A DNA stretch of 64,000 nucleotides from CAXBNB01 sp965267535 (lineage in GTDB: Bacteria; Bacteroidota; Bacteroidia; Cytophagales; Cyclobacteriaceae): assembly GCA_965267535.1 (NCBI GenBank), contig OZ254082.1, forward strand, positions 558,001-622,000. Direction: 5' to 3'. The translations under genes and the position numbers were made by a program. Below, piece by piece: positions 1 to 6,780 of the stretch. The stretch's first letter is position 1, and the number at the start of each line of letters is the position of its first letter. The notes beneath the pieces are model-generated. The model saw only the letters and a list, made by a program, of their open reading frames with translations. It ran no database searches and had not been told where the DNA came from.

Positions 1-339
1 TTTATGCTTTATTTCATGGTCAGATATTTCCAGCTCGTTATCTCCCAGGCTGTTTGAGTTTTCCCCTTTCTCTACACTTTCACGCGCGCGTGTCAGGGCT
101 TTGCTCACAAGGCGTTTGGGGTAAAACAACACCCATACCGCACACATAAACACCACCATGAGAGCATTCTCCATCATAAGTGTGCCTTCCTGATACTTGT
201 AGTATAAAAACACGCCAAACACCAGCGGTACGGCATAAGTAATCATGGCTTTGGTTTTTAGAAATTGTTTGTTGCCCAGTAGGTGGTGTTTGTGAAACTC
301 CATCCAGTCGTCTACATCTAATGTAAATTTCAAATGCAT
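1..339 (-). CDS. YcxB-like membrane protein, N-terminal part (truncated by window edge)
   Basis: An ATG at 339 opens a frame that runs without a stop to base 1 (113 codons), so the C-terminus lies outside the window. Visible: a short polar N-terminus, two closely spaced hydrophobic segments (about residues 35-50 and 56-72), then a basic stretch and the start of a soluble domain reading GDNELEISDHEI. The two-helix hairpin followed by this sequence resembles the YcxB-like family, whose function is unknown. It starts 19 bp after the stop of the omega-amidase-like gene and is probably the last visible member of that operon. A complete relative lies at 62532-63005. Family assignment is inferred from layout and the second copy. 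Confidence 0.55.
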   Translation of the reverse strand, partial: MHLKFTLDVDDWMEFHKHHLLGNKQFLKTKAMITYAVPLVFGVFLYYKYQEGTLMMENALMVVFMCAVWVLFYPKRLVSKALTRARESVEKGENSNSLGDNELEISDHEIKHK

Positions 340-358
340 AGTAGGGTGATGTAAGATG

Positions 359-1156
359 TTAAGTGTTGCGTTCGTACTGATCTGCGTCGTGCAGGAAAGC
401 ATATTTTTGTCTAAATGAATCCAGTGGTTCTTTTTCGATGATCTGATCGAAAATGCCGGCTGCTTCACCGCCAAAACTAAGTGTTTTTCCGGTAAAATCG
501 TATACCGCAGAATGGCCACTATAAGGCAGGTTGTTTTCGTCAGTGCCAGTGCGGTTTACGCCTGCTACAAAGCATTGATTTTCGATAGCTCTGGCCTGTA
601 GCAGAGTGTCCCAGGCTTGAGTGCGGGGAGTGGGCCAGTTGGCTACATACACCAACAAGTCGTATGCGTATTCGTTGGTGGTTTTGTTGTAAGTGTTTCG
701 GGCCCATGTAGGAAAACGAAGGTCATAGCAGACCATCGGGCAAATTTTCCAGCCTTTCCACTCTACAATTAGCCGGTCGTTTCCCGGGGTATATTCCTGA
801 TGTTCTCCAGCCAGGGTAAATAAGTGTCTCTTGTCATAGTAGGAGGCATTTCCGTCAGGAAAAACCACATGCAGGCGGTTGTAAATTTTGCCATTGTCTT
901 TTGTGATATAGCTTCCCATCAGCACCGCGTTTTTTTCCCTTGCCATTTGCTGCATCCATTTGTGGGTATTGGTGCGGTGCACTTCTGCCAGTGCTTTAGC
1001 ATTCATGGAAAACCCTGTAGTAAACATTTCGGGAAGAATAATCAGATCTGTGTTGCCTGTTTCAGTCCATATTTTTTCTTCCAGCATGGCTCTGTTGGCG
1101 GCAGGTTCTTCCCAGTAGAGTTCGGTTTGTATCAGTGTCAGGTTTAAATCTTGCAT
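359..1156 (-). CDS. Carbon-nitrogen hydrolase, omega-amidase-like (YafV/NIT2 group)
   Basis: Nitrilase-superfamily enzyme of 265 aa, the usual length for omega-amidases. The Glu-Lys-Cys triad is visible: E43 in LPEMFTTGF, K109 in DKRHLF and C143 in MVCYDLRFP. Family members hydrolyse the terminal amide of 2-oxoglutaramate or 2-oxosuccinamate to ammonia and the 2-oxo acid in the cytosol. Its start overlaps the end of the upstream aminotransferase gene by 13 bp, which suggests translational coupling. Glutamine or methionine transaminases produce the toxic cyclising keto-amides that omega-amidases remove, so the pairing supports the substrate call. A different small amide remains possible. Confidence 0.88.
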   Translation of the reverse strand: MQDLNLTLIQTELYWEEPAANRAMLEEKIWTETGNTDLIILPEMFTTGFSMNAKALAEVHRTNTHKWMQQMAREKNAVLMGSYITKDNGKIYNRLHVVFPDGNASYYDKRHLFTLAGEHQEYTPGNDRLIVEWKGWKICPMVCYDLRFPTWARNTYNKTTNEYAYDLLVYVANWPTPRTQAWDTLLQARAIENQCFVAGVNRTGTDENNLPYSGHSAVYDFTGKTLSFGGEAAGIFDQIIEKEPLDSFRQKYAFLHDADQYERNT

Positions 1157-2283
1157 AGTATAGTAGCTGCTTTTCGTAACGTGTCGTCATCTTTGGCAAA
1201 ACAAAATCGTAAAAGCTGTCTGTCTGTTTTGTCTTCATAAAATACAGAAAAAGGAATTGAGGCCACTCCGTATTCTTTGGTTAGCTTTTCAGTCATAGCC
1301 ACATCGGGTAGGTTCTCTATTTGTCTGTATGAAAAAGTAACAAAGTATGTGCCTGCTGATGATGGCAGAGGATCAAAACGGGATTTTTTCATTAACGTGA
1401 GAAAAAGGTCACGTTTTTGCTGGAAAAATGAAGGCAAAGTCAGGTAATGTTTTTCCTGTTGTATGTATTCAGCAATGGCATGTTGGGTGGGGGTGTTTAC
1501 ACTAAATACCACAAACTGGTGTACCTTCCGGATTTCATTGGTGATGGCCTTGCTAGCTACGGTGTATCCCATCTTCCAGCCTGTGGCATGGAAGGTTTTT
1601 CCGAATGAAAAAACAGCAATCGAGCGGCTTTTGAGTTCTGGGTGAGAAAGCACAGAGTGGTGTTGCTCGTTATCAAACACCATGTGTTCGTATACTTCGT
1701 CGCTCAGTACGATAAGGTCGTGTTTTTTAGCCAATGAGGCCAGTTGATTTAAGTCCTCTCTGCTTAGGATTGCTCCCGATGGATTGTGGGGCGTATTGAT
1801 GATGATCATCTTTGTTTTAGCAGACACCCGCTTGTTTACCGTTTCCCAGGGAATAGAAAAATCAGGGAATTGTAGCTTTATGGGGACGGGAGTGCCTCCA
1901 TTCAGGCAGATAGTAGGTCGGTAGCTGTCGTAGGCAGGTTCAAAATAGATGACCTCATCGCCGGGATGTATCAGTGCCGATATGGTAGAAAATATACCTT
2001 CAGTTGCTCCTGCTGTAACGGTAATGTGCTCGTCAGCATTGGTTTGGCATGCGTAGGCTTTGTTTATCTTGTTGCTGATGTGCTCACGGAGCAGAGGTAG
2101 CCCTGCCATTGGAGCATATTGGTTACAGCCTTTTTGCATGTAGTGCTTTACCAGACTTGTGAGCTCGGGAGATACGTCAAAACCAGGATAACCCTGCGAT
2201 AGGTTGATAGCCCCGTGATCAGCGGCCATTTTGGACATTATGGTAAATATGGATGTCCCGGTATTGGCCAGCTTGGTCTGCAT
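1144..2283 (-). CDS. PLP-dependent aminotransferase, methionine/glutamine transaminase-like (YbdL/KAT group)
   Basis: Fold-type I class I/II aminotransferase, 379 aa. Recognisable elements are NTPHNPSG (N167), the PLP-ring Asp D195 in VLSDEVYEH with Y198, and the Schiff-base lysine K229 in SFGKTFHATGWK. The sequence is closest in style to YbdL methionine aminotransferase and kynurenine/glutamine transaminases (inference from motifs). It begins 1 bp after the def stop and overlaps the downstream omega-amidase-like gene by 13 bp. The two would together form the glutamine transaminase/omega-amidase route, which returns keto-acids such as 2-oxo-4-methylthiobutyrate to methionine and salvages glutamine carbon. 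Confidence 0.87.
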   Translation of the reverse strand: MQTKLANTGTSIFTIMSKMAADHGAINLSQGYPGFDVSPELTSLVKHYMQKGCNQYAPMAGLPLLREHISNKINKAYACQTNADEHITVTAGATEGIFSTISALIHPGDEVIYFEPAYDSYRPTICLNGGTPVPIKLQFPDFSIPWETVNKRVSAKTKMIIINTPHNPSGAILSREDLNQLASLAKKHDLIVLSDEVYEHMVFDNEQHHSVLSHPELKSRSIAVFSFGKTFHATGWKMGYTVASKAITNEIRKVHQFVVFSVNTPTQHAIAEYIQQEKHYLTLPSFFQQKRDLFLTLMKKSRFDPLPSSAGTYFVTFSYRQIENLPDVAMTEKLTKEYGVASIPFSVFYEDKTDRQLLRFCFAKDDDTLRKAATILCKI

Positions 2284-2284
2284 A

Positions 2285-2839
2285 CTACTTTGGTATTTTT
2301 ATTTTGTAGTCAGCCTTGCACTTGCCTTTGCTTATGTTTTGCAATTTGCCTTTGAGCAGGCGCTTTTTAAACGGACTCAGGTAGTCGGTAAAAAGAATTC
2401 CTTCTATGTGATCGTATTCGTGTTGGATAATCCGGGCTTTCATGCCGTCAAATTCTTCTTCGTGCTCTACCCAGTTTTCGTCCAGATAGTTGATCACCAG
2501 CTTAGCAGGGCGGCTTACGTCTTCGCGTATACCCGGTATGCTCAGACAGCCCTCTTCAAACTTCCAGGGCTCGCCGGTTTCTTCAACGATTTCAGGGTTG
2601 ATAAATACCTTGCGAAAGTCCGACATGTCTTCTTCTTCATCGTCGAGGGGAGTGCCGTCTACTACAAACATACGAATCGACTTGCCGATCTGTGGAGCTG
2701 CCAGGCCGATACCACTGGCATGATGCATGGTTTCGAACATGTCTTCGCTTAGCTTTTTTACATCAATACTTCCTTCTTCTATATCCTCGGCTTTTTTTTT
2801 CAAAACCGGATCGCCATAAACTACTATCGGGTATATCAT
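2285..2839 (-). CDS. def: Peptide deformylase
   Basis: Removes the N-formyl group from nascent proteins at the ribosome exit. All three deformylase motifs are intact in 184 aa: GIGLAAPQ (43-50), EGCLS with metal ligand C98, and QHEYDH with metal ligands H140 and H144 and catalytic E141. A basic C-terminal helix (KKRLLKGKLQ) follows, as in type-1 enzymes. An acidic insert (DDEEEDM, about 66-72) lies between motifs 1 and 2. The start codon overlaps the ruvX stop by 4 bp (ATGA), and the next gene begins 1 bp downstream, so it is cotranscribed. Confidence 0.97.
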   Translation of the reverse strand: MIYPIVVYGDPVLKKKAEDIEEGSIDVKKLSEDMFETMHHASGIGLAAPQIGKSIRMFVVDGTPLDDEEEDMSDFRKVFINPEIVEETGEPWKFEEGCLSIPGIREDVSRPAKLVINYLDENWVEHEEEFDGMKARIIQHEYDHIEGILFTDYLSPFKKRLLKGKLQNISKGKCKADYKIKIPK

Positions 2840-3249
2840 AGACTTGATTCTAAAAATGATTGCAAAATCAATGTTGCACTCAATTTATCCACGTTTTCTT
2901 TCTTTCTTCTGTCGGCTTTTTTCATGCCACCGTCTATCATCGACTGAAAGGCCATTTTACTGGTAAATCGTTCGTCGACTTCATGCACGGGTATGGTCGG
3001 AAATGCCTTGCCGAGCAAAGTTATAAAAGCACGTACATAAGCAGTGCTGTCCGTGTCATTATTCTGTAGGTTTTTTGGCATGCCAATTACAAACCTTTCA
3101 ATTTCTTCTTCCTGATGGTATTTTTTTATAAACTCCATCAGTTTGGCTGTAGGTAGCGTGTCTAGTGGGGTAGCTATGATTTTAGCCGGATCGGTTACGG
3201 CTATTCCGGTTCGTTTGCGCCCATAGTCCAGCGCCATTATTCTGCCCAT
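2836..3249 (-). CDS. ruvX: RuvX/YqgF family Holliday-junction resolvase or pre-16S rRNA nuclease
   Basis: RNase H-like fold nuclease of 137 aa. It shows the three acidic positions of the family: D8 in MALDYGRKRTGIA, E93 in DERFTS and D121 in VDKLSATLIL, plus the VIGMPKNL strand. Homologues mature the 5' end of 16S rRNA and have been proposed as Holliday-junction resolvases. Met5 is an alternative start, but M1 lies 2 bp after the hemerythrin gene stop and fits the tight operon. Overlap with def is 4 bp. Confidence 0.94.
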   Translation of the reverse strand: MGRIMALDYGRKRTGIAVTDPAKIIATPLDTLPTAKLMEFIKKYHQEEEIERFVIGMPKNLQNNDTDSTAYVRAFITLLGKAFPTIPVHEVDERFTSKMAFQSMIDGGMKKADRRKKENVDKLSATLILQSFLESSL

Positions 3250-3251
3250 AG

Positions 3252-3986
3252 TTAGTTCAGAGAGGAGTTTGTAGCCAAAAAGTAATGTACCCTCTTTTCC
3301 AGTGTGAGTGCTCGAGGGAAGAGTATCTCGTTTTCAATTGTAGCGTGATGTGTTAATTCTTCATCGAACTGTCTGAGCTCTTGTAAAATAACCTTCAGTC
3401 GAATGTCGTGTACGTCAGAGAGTTGGTATTGGTGAGTGATGCCCCGAATTCCTTTCATTTCATCGTCAGAATCGTCGTGGTGCAGGGCAAATTCCTGAAT
3501 AGAGAAGCTATTGCCTCCCAGGTAAAAACCTGCAGGAGCTTTTTTGTCTTTCAGGATTTTTTCCAGGGTTTCCACGTAGTGAAAGAAACGATCTTCCTCT
3601 TCGTGAATGTGTTTGATGAAATCCTCTACAAATAGCGGGAGGATAAATTTTAGATCGTGAATGAGTTGTGACGCATCTTCCGAGCGAAATCCATTGATTA
3701 ATTTGAGGATATACGGAAGCCGGTCTTTGATAAAAAGCTGATGGGAATGTTTCAGGTACTCTATAATAAGTCTGGCTGGGTATTTCTTGAGTTCGCTAGT
3801 GGGTACCTTTTCCTGTTCGATGTTTTGCAGCAAAAATTTTAAGCGGTACTCGTCCAGGTTGTGCTCTTTGCAAACCTCACTTAGTGTTTTGTTCCTGTTT
3901 TCGTAAAACTGTACGCCAAAGTAGTCAAGCACCTTTGCGTACACAAAGTTTTCATCTACCAGACATGCTATCGCTTTACTTGTCAT
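3252..3986 (-). CDS. Hemerythrin HHE domain protein, RIC/ScdA-like
   Basis: Alpha-helical 244-aa protein with histidine/carboxylate pairs spaced as in di-iron hemerythrin-like proteins: H80/H82, H126/H128 with E129-E131, H169/H170, and H213/H214 with E218 in ELTHHATIENEILFP. RIC (ScdA/YtfE) proteins repair nitrosylated or oxidised Fe-S clusters. This member carries an N-terminal helical region of about 75 residues in place of the Cys-containing ScdA_N motif, so the repair role is inference. It is the first gene of the operon leading to ruvX and def, 2 bp before ruvX, with a TAnnTTTG element just upstream. Confidence 0.72.
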   Translation of the reverse strand: MTSKAIACLVDENFVYAKVLDYFGVQFYENRNKTLSEVCKEHNLDEYRLKFLLQNIEQEKVPTSELKKYPARLIIEYLKHSHQLFIKDRLPYILKLINGFRSEDASQLIHDLKFILPLFVEDFIKHIHEEEDRFFHYVETLEKILKDKKAPAGFYLGGNSFSIQEFALHHDDSDDEMKGIRGITHQYQLSDVHDIRLKVILQELRQFDEELTHHATIENEILFPRALTLEKRVHYFLATNSSLN

Positions 3987-4007
3987 CTTATATACTGATT
4001 AATCCGC

Positions 4008-4015
4008 CAAAGATA
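4008..4015 (-). promoter_or_regulatory. Probable sigma-A -7 element of the hemerythrin-ruvX-def operon
   Basis: TATCTTTG on the minus strand matches the Bacteroidota -7 consensus TAnnTTTG and lies 21 bp before the ATG at 3986, giving a very short leader. No clear TTTG -33 box is seen at the expected distance. Confidence 0.45.
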
Positions 4016-4202
4016 ACGAAATACATTGGTATACGGAAGTGCAGAATGGAGCGCCAGTCTACTTGAGTTTGGGGAAAATGGAATCCCGCAGTAGTTTGGG
4101 CGATGTGGTTTTTTCTGGCTGATTAAAATCACCTTTTTAATTTTTTTCTAAAACCTATAGGGGGAGGCTGTCGTATGGTTGACATATAATCAAACTCAAG
4201 GT

Positions 4203-4230
4203 AATAAGGACGGTCAAAACATTCCTTATT
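4203..4230. repeat. Inverted repeat, 8-bp arms
   Basis: AATAAGGA (4203-4210) and TCCTTATT (4223-4230) pair perfectly around a 12-nt loop. It lies next to two further stem-loops, downstream of glutamine synthetase on the minus strand. Confidence 0.6.
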
Positions 4231-4251
4231 TTGTCGATGATCAATCGACAA
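4231..4251. repeat. Inverted repeat, 8-bp arms
   Basis: TTGTCGAT (4231-4238) and ATCGACAA (4244-4251) pair perfectly around GATCA. It directly abuts the preceding repeat and lies 4 bp from the glutamine synthetase terminator. No U-tract of its own, so it could be an operator or an RNA-stabilising stem. Confidence 0.6.
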
Positions 4252-4255
4252 GCAT

Positions 4256-4288
4256 AAAAAAAGGTAGCCAATCTGGCTACCTTTTTTT
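4256..4288 (-). terminator. Rho-independent terminator of glutamine synthetase
   Basis: A perfect 10-bp stem, AAGGTAGCCA (4261-4270) with TGGCTACCTT (4274-4283), has a 3-nt loop and is flanked by A and T runs. It lies 18 bp past the stop of the minus-strand gene. The symmetry would allow termination in both directions. Confidence 0.88.
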
Positions 4289-4306
4289 GTTGTATATCTA
4301 AGTGTC

Positions 4307-5317
4307 TTAAGATACAGTTTTTACTGTTTTGATGATTCTAGCGGCGATTTTGTAAGGGTCACCGTTAGAAGCAGGTCTTCTGTCTTCCAGGTATCCGCTC
4401 CAGCCATTGGCTACAGTCAGTACAGGGATACGGATAGAAGCTCCGCGATCTGATACACCGTAAGAGAAGTCTGTGATGGCAGCCGTTTCGTGCTTACCTG
4501 TCAGACGTTGCTCGTTGTGTGCACCATATACCTCGATGTGTTCTTTCACTACTCCTCTGAAAGCTTCACATACTTTTTCGATTTTCTCTTTAGAGTTAGC
4601 CGTTCTGATGTACGTGTTAGAGAAGTTGGCGTGCATACCTGATCCGTTCCAGTCCAGAGAGCCAAGAGGTTTTGGGTGATACTCAATGTACAGGCCGTAT
4701 TTTTCAGCAGTTCTTTCGAGGAGGTATCTTCCCATCCAGATCTGATCGCCTGCAGATTGTGCGCCTTTAGCGAAAATCTGAAATTCCCACTGTCCGGCCG
4801 CTACTTCAGCGTTGATTCCTTCTACATTTAGTCCGGCTTCCAGGCAAAGGTCCAGGTGCTCTTCTACGATCTCTCTTCCGAAAGCGCTTCGGCCTCCTAC
4901 GCCACAGTAGTATGGTCCTTGTGGAGCGGGGTAACCAGATGCAGGGAATCCAAGAGGTTTGTTGGTTTCAGGATCGAAAATGAAGTATTCCTGCTCAAAT
5001 CCAAACCAAAAATCATCACTTTCATCGTCGATGGTAGCTCTGGCGTTTGACTCGTGTGGAGTACCGTCTGCATTGAGAACTTCCGTCATTACGATGTAAG
5101 CATTTTTTCTGGCCGGATCAGGGATGATCGCTACAGGTTTTAGTAAGCAGTCAGATGCACCGCCTTCTGCCTGCTCGGTAGAAGAACCGTCAAACCCCCA
5201 CTGTGGGCAGTCTTCCAGTTTACCGCTAAAGTTGGATTCAATCCTGGTTTTGCTTCGCAAAGTTTGGGTTGGCTTGTATCCATCTAACCAGATGTATTCT
5301 AATTTTGATTTGGACAT
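4307..5317 (-). CDS. glnII: Type II (eukaryotic-like) glutamine synthetase
   Basis: ATP-dependent ligation of ammonia to glutamate in the cytosol. The 336-aa length is that of GSII decameric enzymes, not the about 470-aa GSI. The beta-grasp motif WGFDGSSTEQA spans 40-50. Metal and glutamate ligands are E108/E110, E170 and E177. The ATP-site signature runs from KPLG (215) to GSGMHANFS (H228). The GSI adenylylation loop is absent, so regulation is probably transcriptional or by feedback. It is a single-gene unit with its own terminator, and it precedes the amt-porin pair on the same strand. Confidence 0.95.
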   Translation of the reverse strand: MSKSKLEYIWLDGYKPTQTLRSKTRIESNFSGKLEDCPQWGFDGSSTEQAEGGASDCLLKPVAIIPDPARKNAYIVMTEVLNADGTPHESNARATIDDESDDFWFGFEQEYFIFDPETNKPLGFPASGYPAPQGPYYCGVGGRSAFGREIVEEHLDLCLEAGLNVEGINAEVAAGQWEFQIFAKGAQSAGDQIWMGRYLLERTAEKYGLYIEYHPKPLGSLDWNGSGMHANFSNTYIRTANSKEKIEKVCEAFRGVVKEHIEVYGAHNEQRLTGKHETAAITDFSYGVSDRGASIRIPVLTVANGWSGYLEDRRPASNGDPYKIAARIIKTVKTVS

Positions 5318-5476
5318 TTTACTAATGTTTAATTGTTAAATTATATTTTAAGATTACCTATAGTTGTTTGTTGTAGTTGTTCAACCTCCGCTGGAGATTG
5401 TGTGCTATCGGTGTGAAATTGCTTTGATGGTGTTGGTTTATATGATTGATGTCTTTCACCTGTTTTTTGGAGATGG

Positions 5477-5484
5477 CAAATATA
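5477..5484 (-). promoter_or_regulatory. Probable -7 element of the glutamine synthetase promoter
   Basis: TATATTTG on the minus strand matches TAnnTTTG. It is 160 bp before the ATG, so the mRNA would carry a long leader. The region 19-21 bp upstream is T-rich but lacks an exact TTTG. Confidence 0.45.
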
Positions 5485-5601
5485 ACCAGCCTGACGTAAA
5501 AACCGCATTAATTCGCCTTATTCTGCATATAAATACCGTGTTTTGGTTTGGATTTAATCCTAAAAATATACTTCCTGAGTCAATAATTATTCCGAAAGGA
5601 T

Positions 5602-5650
5602 AAAAAAAGAGCCTGCATTTATGAAAAATTCGTAAAACAGGTCTCTTTTT
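5602..5650 (-). terminator. Terminator of the amt-porin operon
   Basis: AAAAAAAGAGCCTG (5602-5615) pairs with CAGG-T-CTCTTTTT (5638-5650) with one bulged base and a 22-nt loop. On the minus strand it ends in a run of T, 63 bp beyond the porin stop. Confidence 0.65.
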
Positions 5651-5712
5651 GGTTTATTTTTTTATCTGATCTCGAAAAATCATCTTTTTAGGGTGTTTAG
5701 GGGGTGTTTTTC

Positions 5713-6744
5713 TTAAAAACTATACACCGCTGCAAGTACAAATGATGAAAGAGAGCTTTTCATAGATCCGTCAGCAGCTATTATTACGTCATTTGAGTAG
5801 CTGTCGAGTCGGATTTCCGGAATCAGGGTGAGGTTGCCTATGGTGGCATTGCCCGAAAGAGTAACGTCAAATATGGTTTCTCCGTCACCTACTAGCCCCA
5901 GGCCTTCATCGGCAAAGTACTCAGTACGCAAGCCAAGTCCGAAAGTCTCCGAAGTGGCCAGTTGGAAATAACCAGCTATACCGTAAAAGCTGTCTTTAGC
6001 GTATGTGGTATTCACTCCCAGGTAAAACGAATCGCTTAAGTCCCAGCCAGTGGTAATGTCAAACTGATAGAAGTCATCGTCAAACAGTGAGTTGAAGTAA
6101 AAGCTGCCGGCATCAGCAGAGTAGCCTAGTTGCAGGCCGCCCATATATTCAGCAGTAGGGTTGAAGTCTGTAAAGTCAGTGGGGTTAAATATACCTGTCA
6201 TCAGGCTCCATCCGTTACCCATGTCAAAGTCTGCTTTCAGGCCTGAGTGAGAGAAAGGGCCATTAGAAAACATGTAAGAGGTGGAGTAGTTGAAGTTGCC
6301 TGTAGGCGATATTACCTCATAGCCCAAAAAGGTGTTGAAGTTTCCGAACGATAGAGTTACGGATTCTCCTACGTGCCAGTAGGCGTACAATTGGTTGATG
6401 ATGGCGCTGTTGGCGGGGTTTCCGTCGGCATTTACAGCGTTAAAGACGGCTTCATCTCCTTTTGGTCCAATTGCTAAATCGGCTACAAAACCACTTTTTT
6501 CACCGTCAAGTCCCAGGATTATATTGGCCATGCCCAGGGCAAATCCGGGTTGATTGGCAAATGATGAGCCTGGCGACATGGTAGCTCCGCTTGTTTCATC
6601 GTTGGAGTTGTTCAGGTTTACTCTATAGTAGGCATCTATGCTTCCTGATATGCTTAGTTCGGGTGCTTCTGAGTCGTCTTGTGCGCTAGAGCAAAAGGGT
6701 AGAGTTAATGCTATCAGGCTTAGAAATAGAATTGCTTTTTTCAT
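5713..6744 (-). CDS. Outer-membrane beta-barrel porin, OmpL/BBP2-like
   Basis: 343 aa with a clear signal peptide (MKKAILFLSLIALTLPFCSSAQ, cleavage near residue 21) and alternating amphipathic strands ending in a terminal aromatic residue (AAVYSF), as expected for an outer-membrane barrel. The pattern ISGSIDAYYRVN and later LSFGNFNTFLGYEVISP is typical of the Bacteroidota beta-barrel porin-2 family. It follows amt by 36 bp with no terminator between. An inferred role is outer-membrane passage of ammonium or small nitrogen compounds. Substrate is not shown by the sequence. Confidence 0.78.
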   Translation of the reverse strand: MKKAILFLSLIALTLPFCSSAQDDSEAPELSISGSIDAYYRVNLNNSNDETSGATMSPGSSFANQPGFALGMANIILGLDGEKSGFVADLAIGPKGDEAVFNAVNADGNPANSAIINQLYAYWHVGESVTLSFGNFNTFLGYEVISPTGNFNYSTSYMFSNGPFSHSGLKADFDMGNGWSLMTGIFNPTDFTDFNPTAEYMGGLQLGYSADAGSFYFNSLFDDDFYQFDITTGWDLSDSFYLGVNTTYAKDSFYGIAGYFQLATSETFGLGLRTEYFADEGLGLVGDGETIFDVTLSGNATIGNLTLIPEIRLDSYSNDVIIAADGSMKSSLSSFVLAAVYSF

Positions 6745-6780
6745 AATATTTTTCGTTTTTATAGTTTGATGTGCTGTTGG

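Larger units (their letters stand above)
3987..4306. other. Intergenic region between glutamine synthetase end and hemerythrin-like gene start
   Basis: 320 bp with no credible gene. It holds the promoter of the downstream minus-strand operon (4008-4015) and three consecutive inverted repeats (4203-4230, 4231-4251, 4256-4288). The last of these is the glutamine synthetase terminator. Confidence 0.7.
5318..5712. other. Intergenic region upstream of glutamine synthetase
   Basis: 395 bp without a credible gene. It contains the glutamine synthetase promoter candidate (5477-5484), an AT-rich leader of about 150 nt, and the terminator of the amt-porin operon (5602-5650). No copy of the GGGTA-N6-TACCC dyad found upstream of amt is visible here. 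Confidence 0.6.

Noticed and set aside
4181..4192. TTGACATATAAT resembling E. coli -35 and -10 hexamers
   Set aside because: The two hexamers are directly joined with no 16-18 bp spacer, and promoters in this window use TAnnTTTG.
5364..5603. 79-codon plus-strand frame upstream of glutamine synthetase
   Set aside because: Overlaps the promoter and leader of the opposite gene, with no family resemblance.
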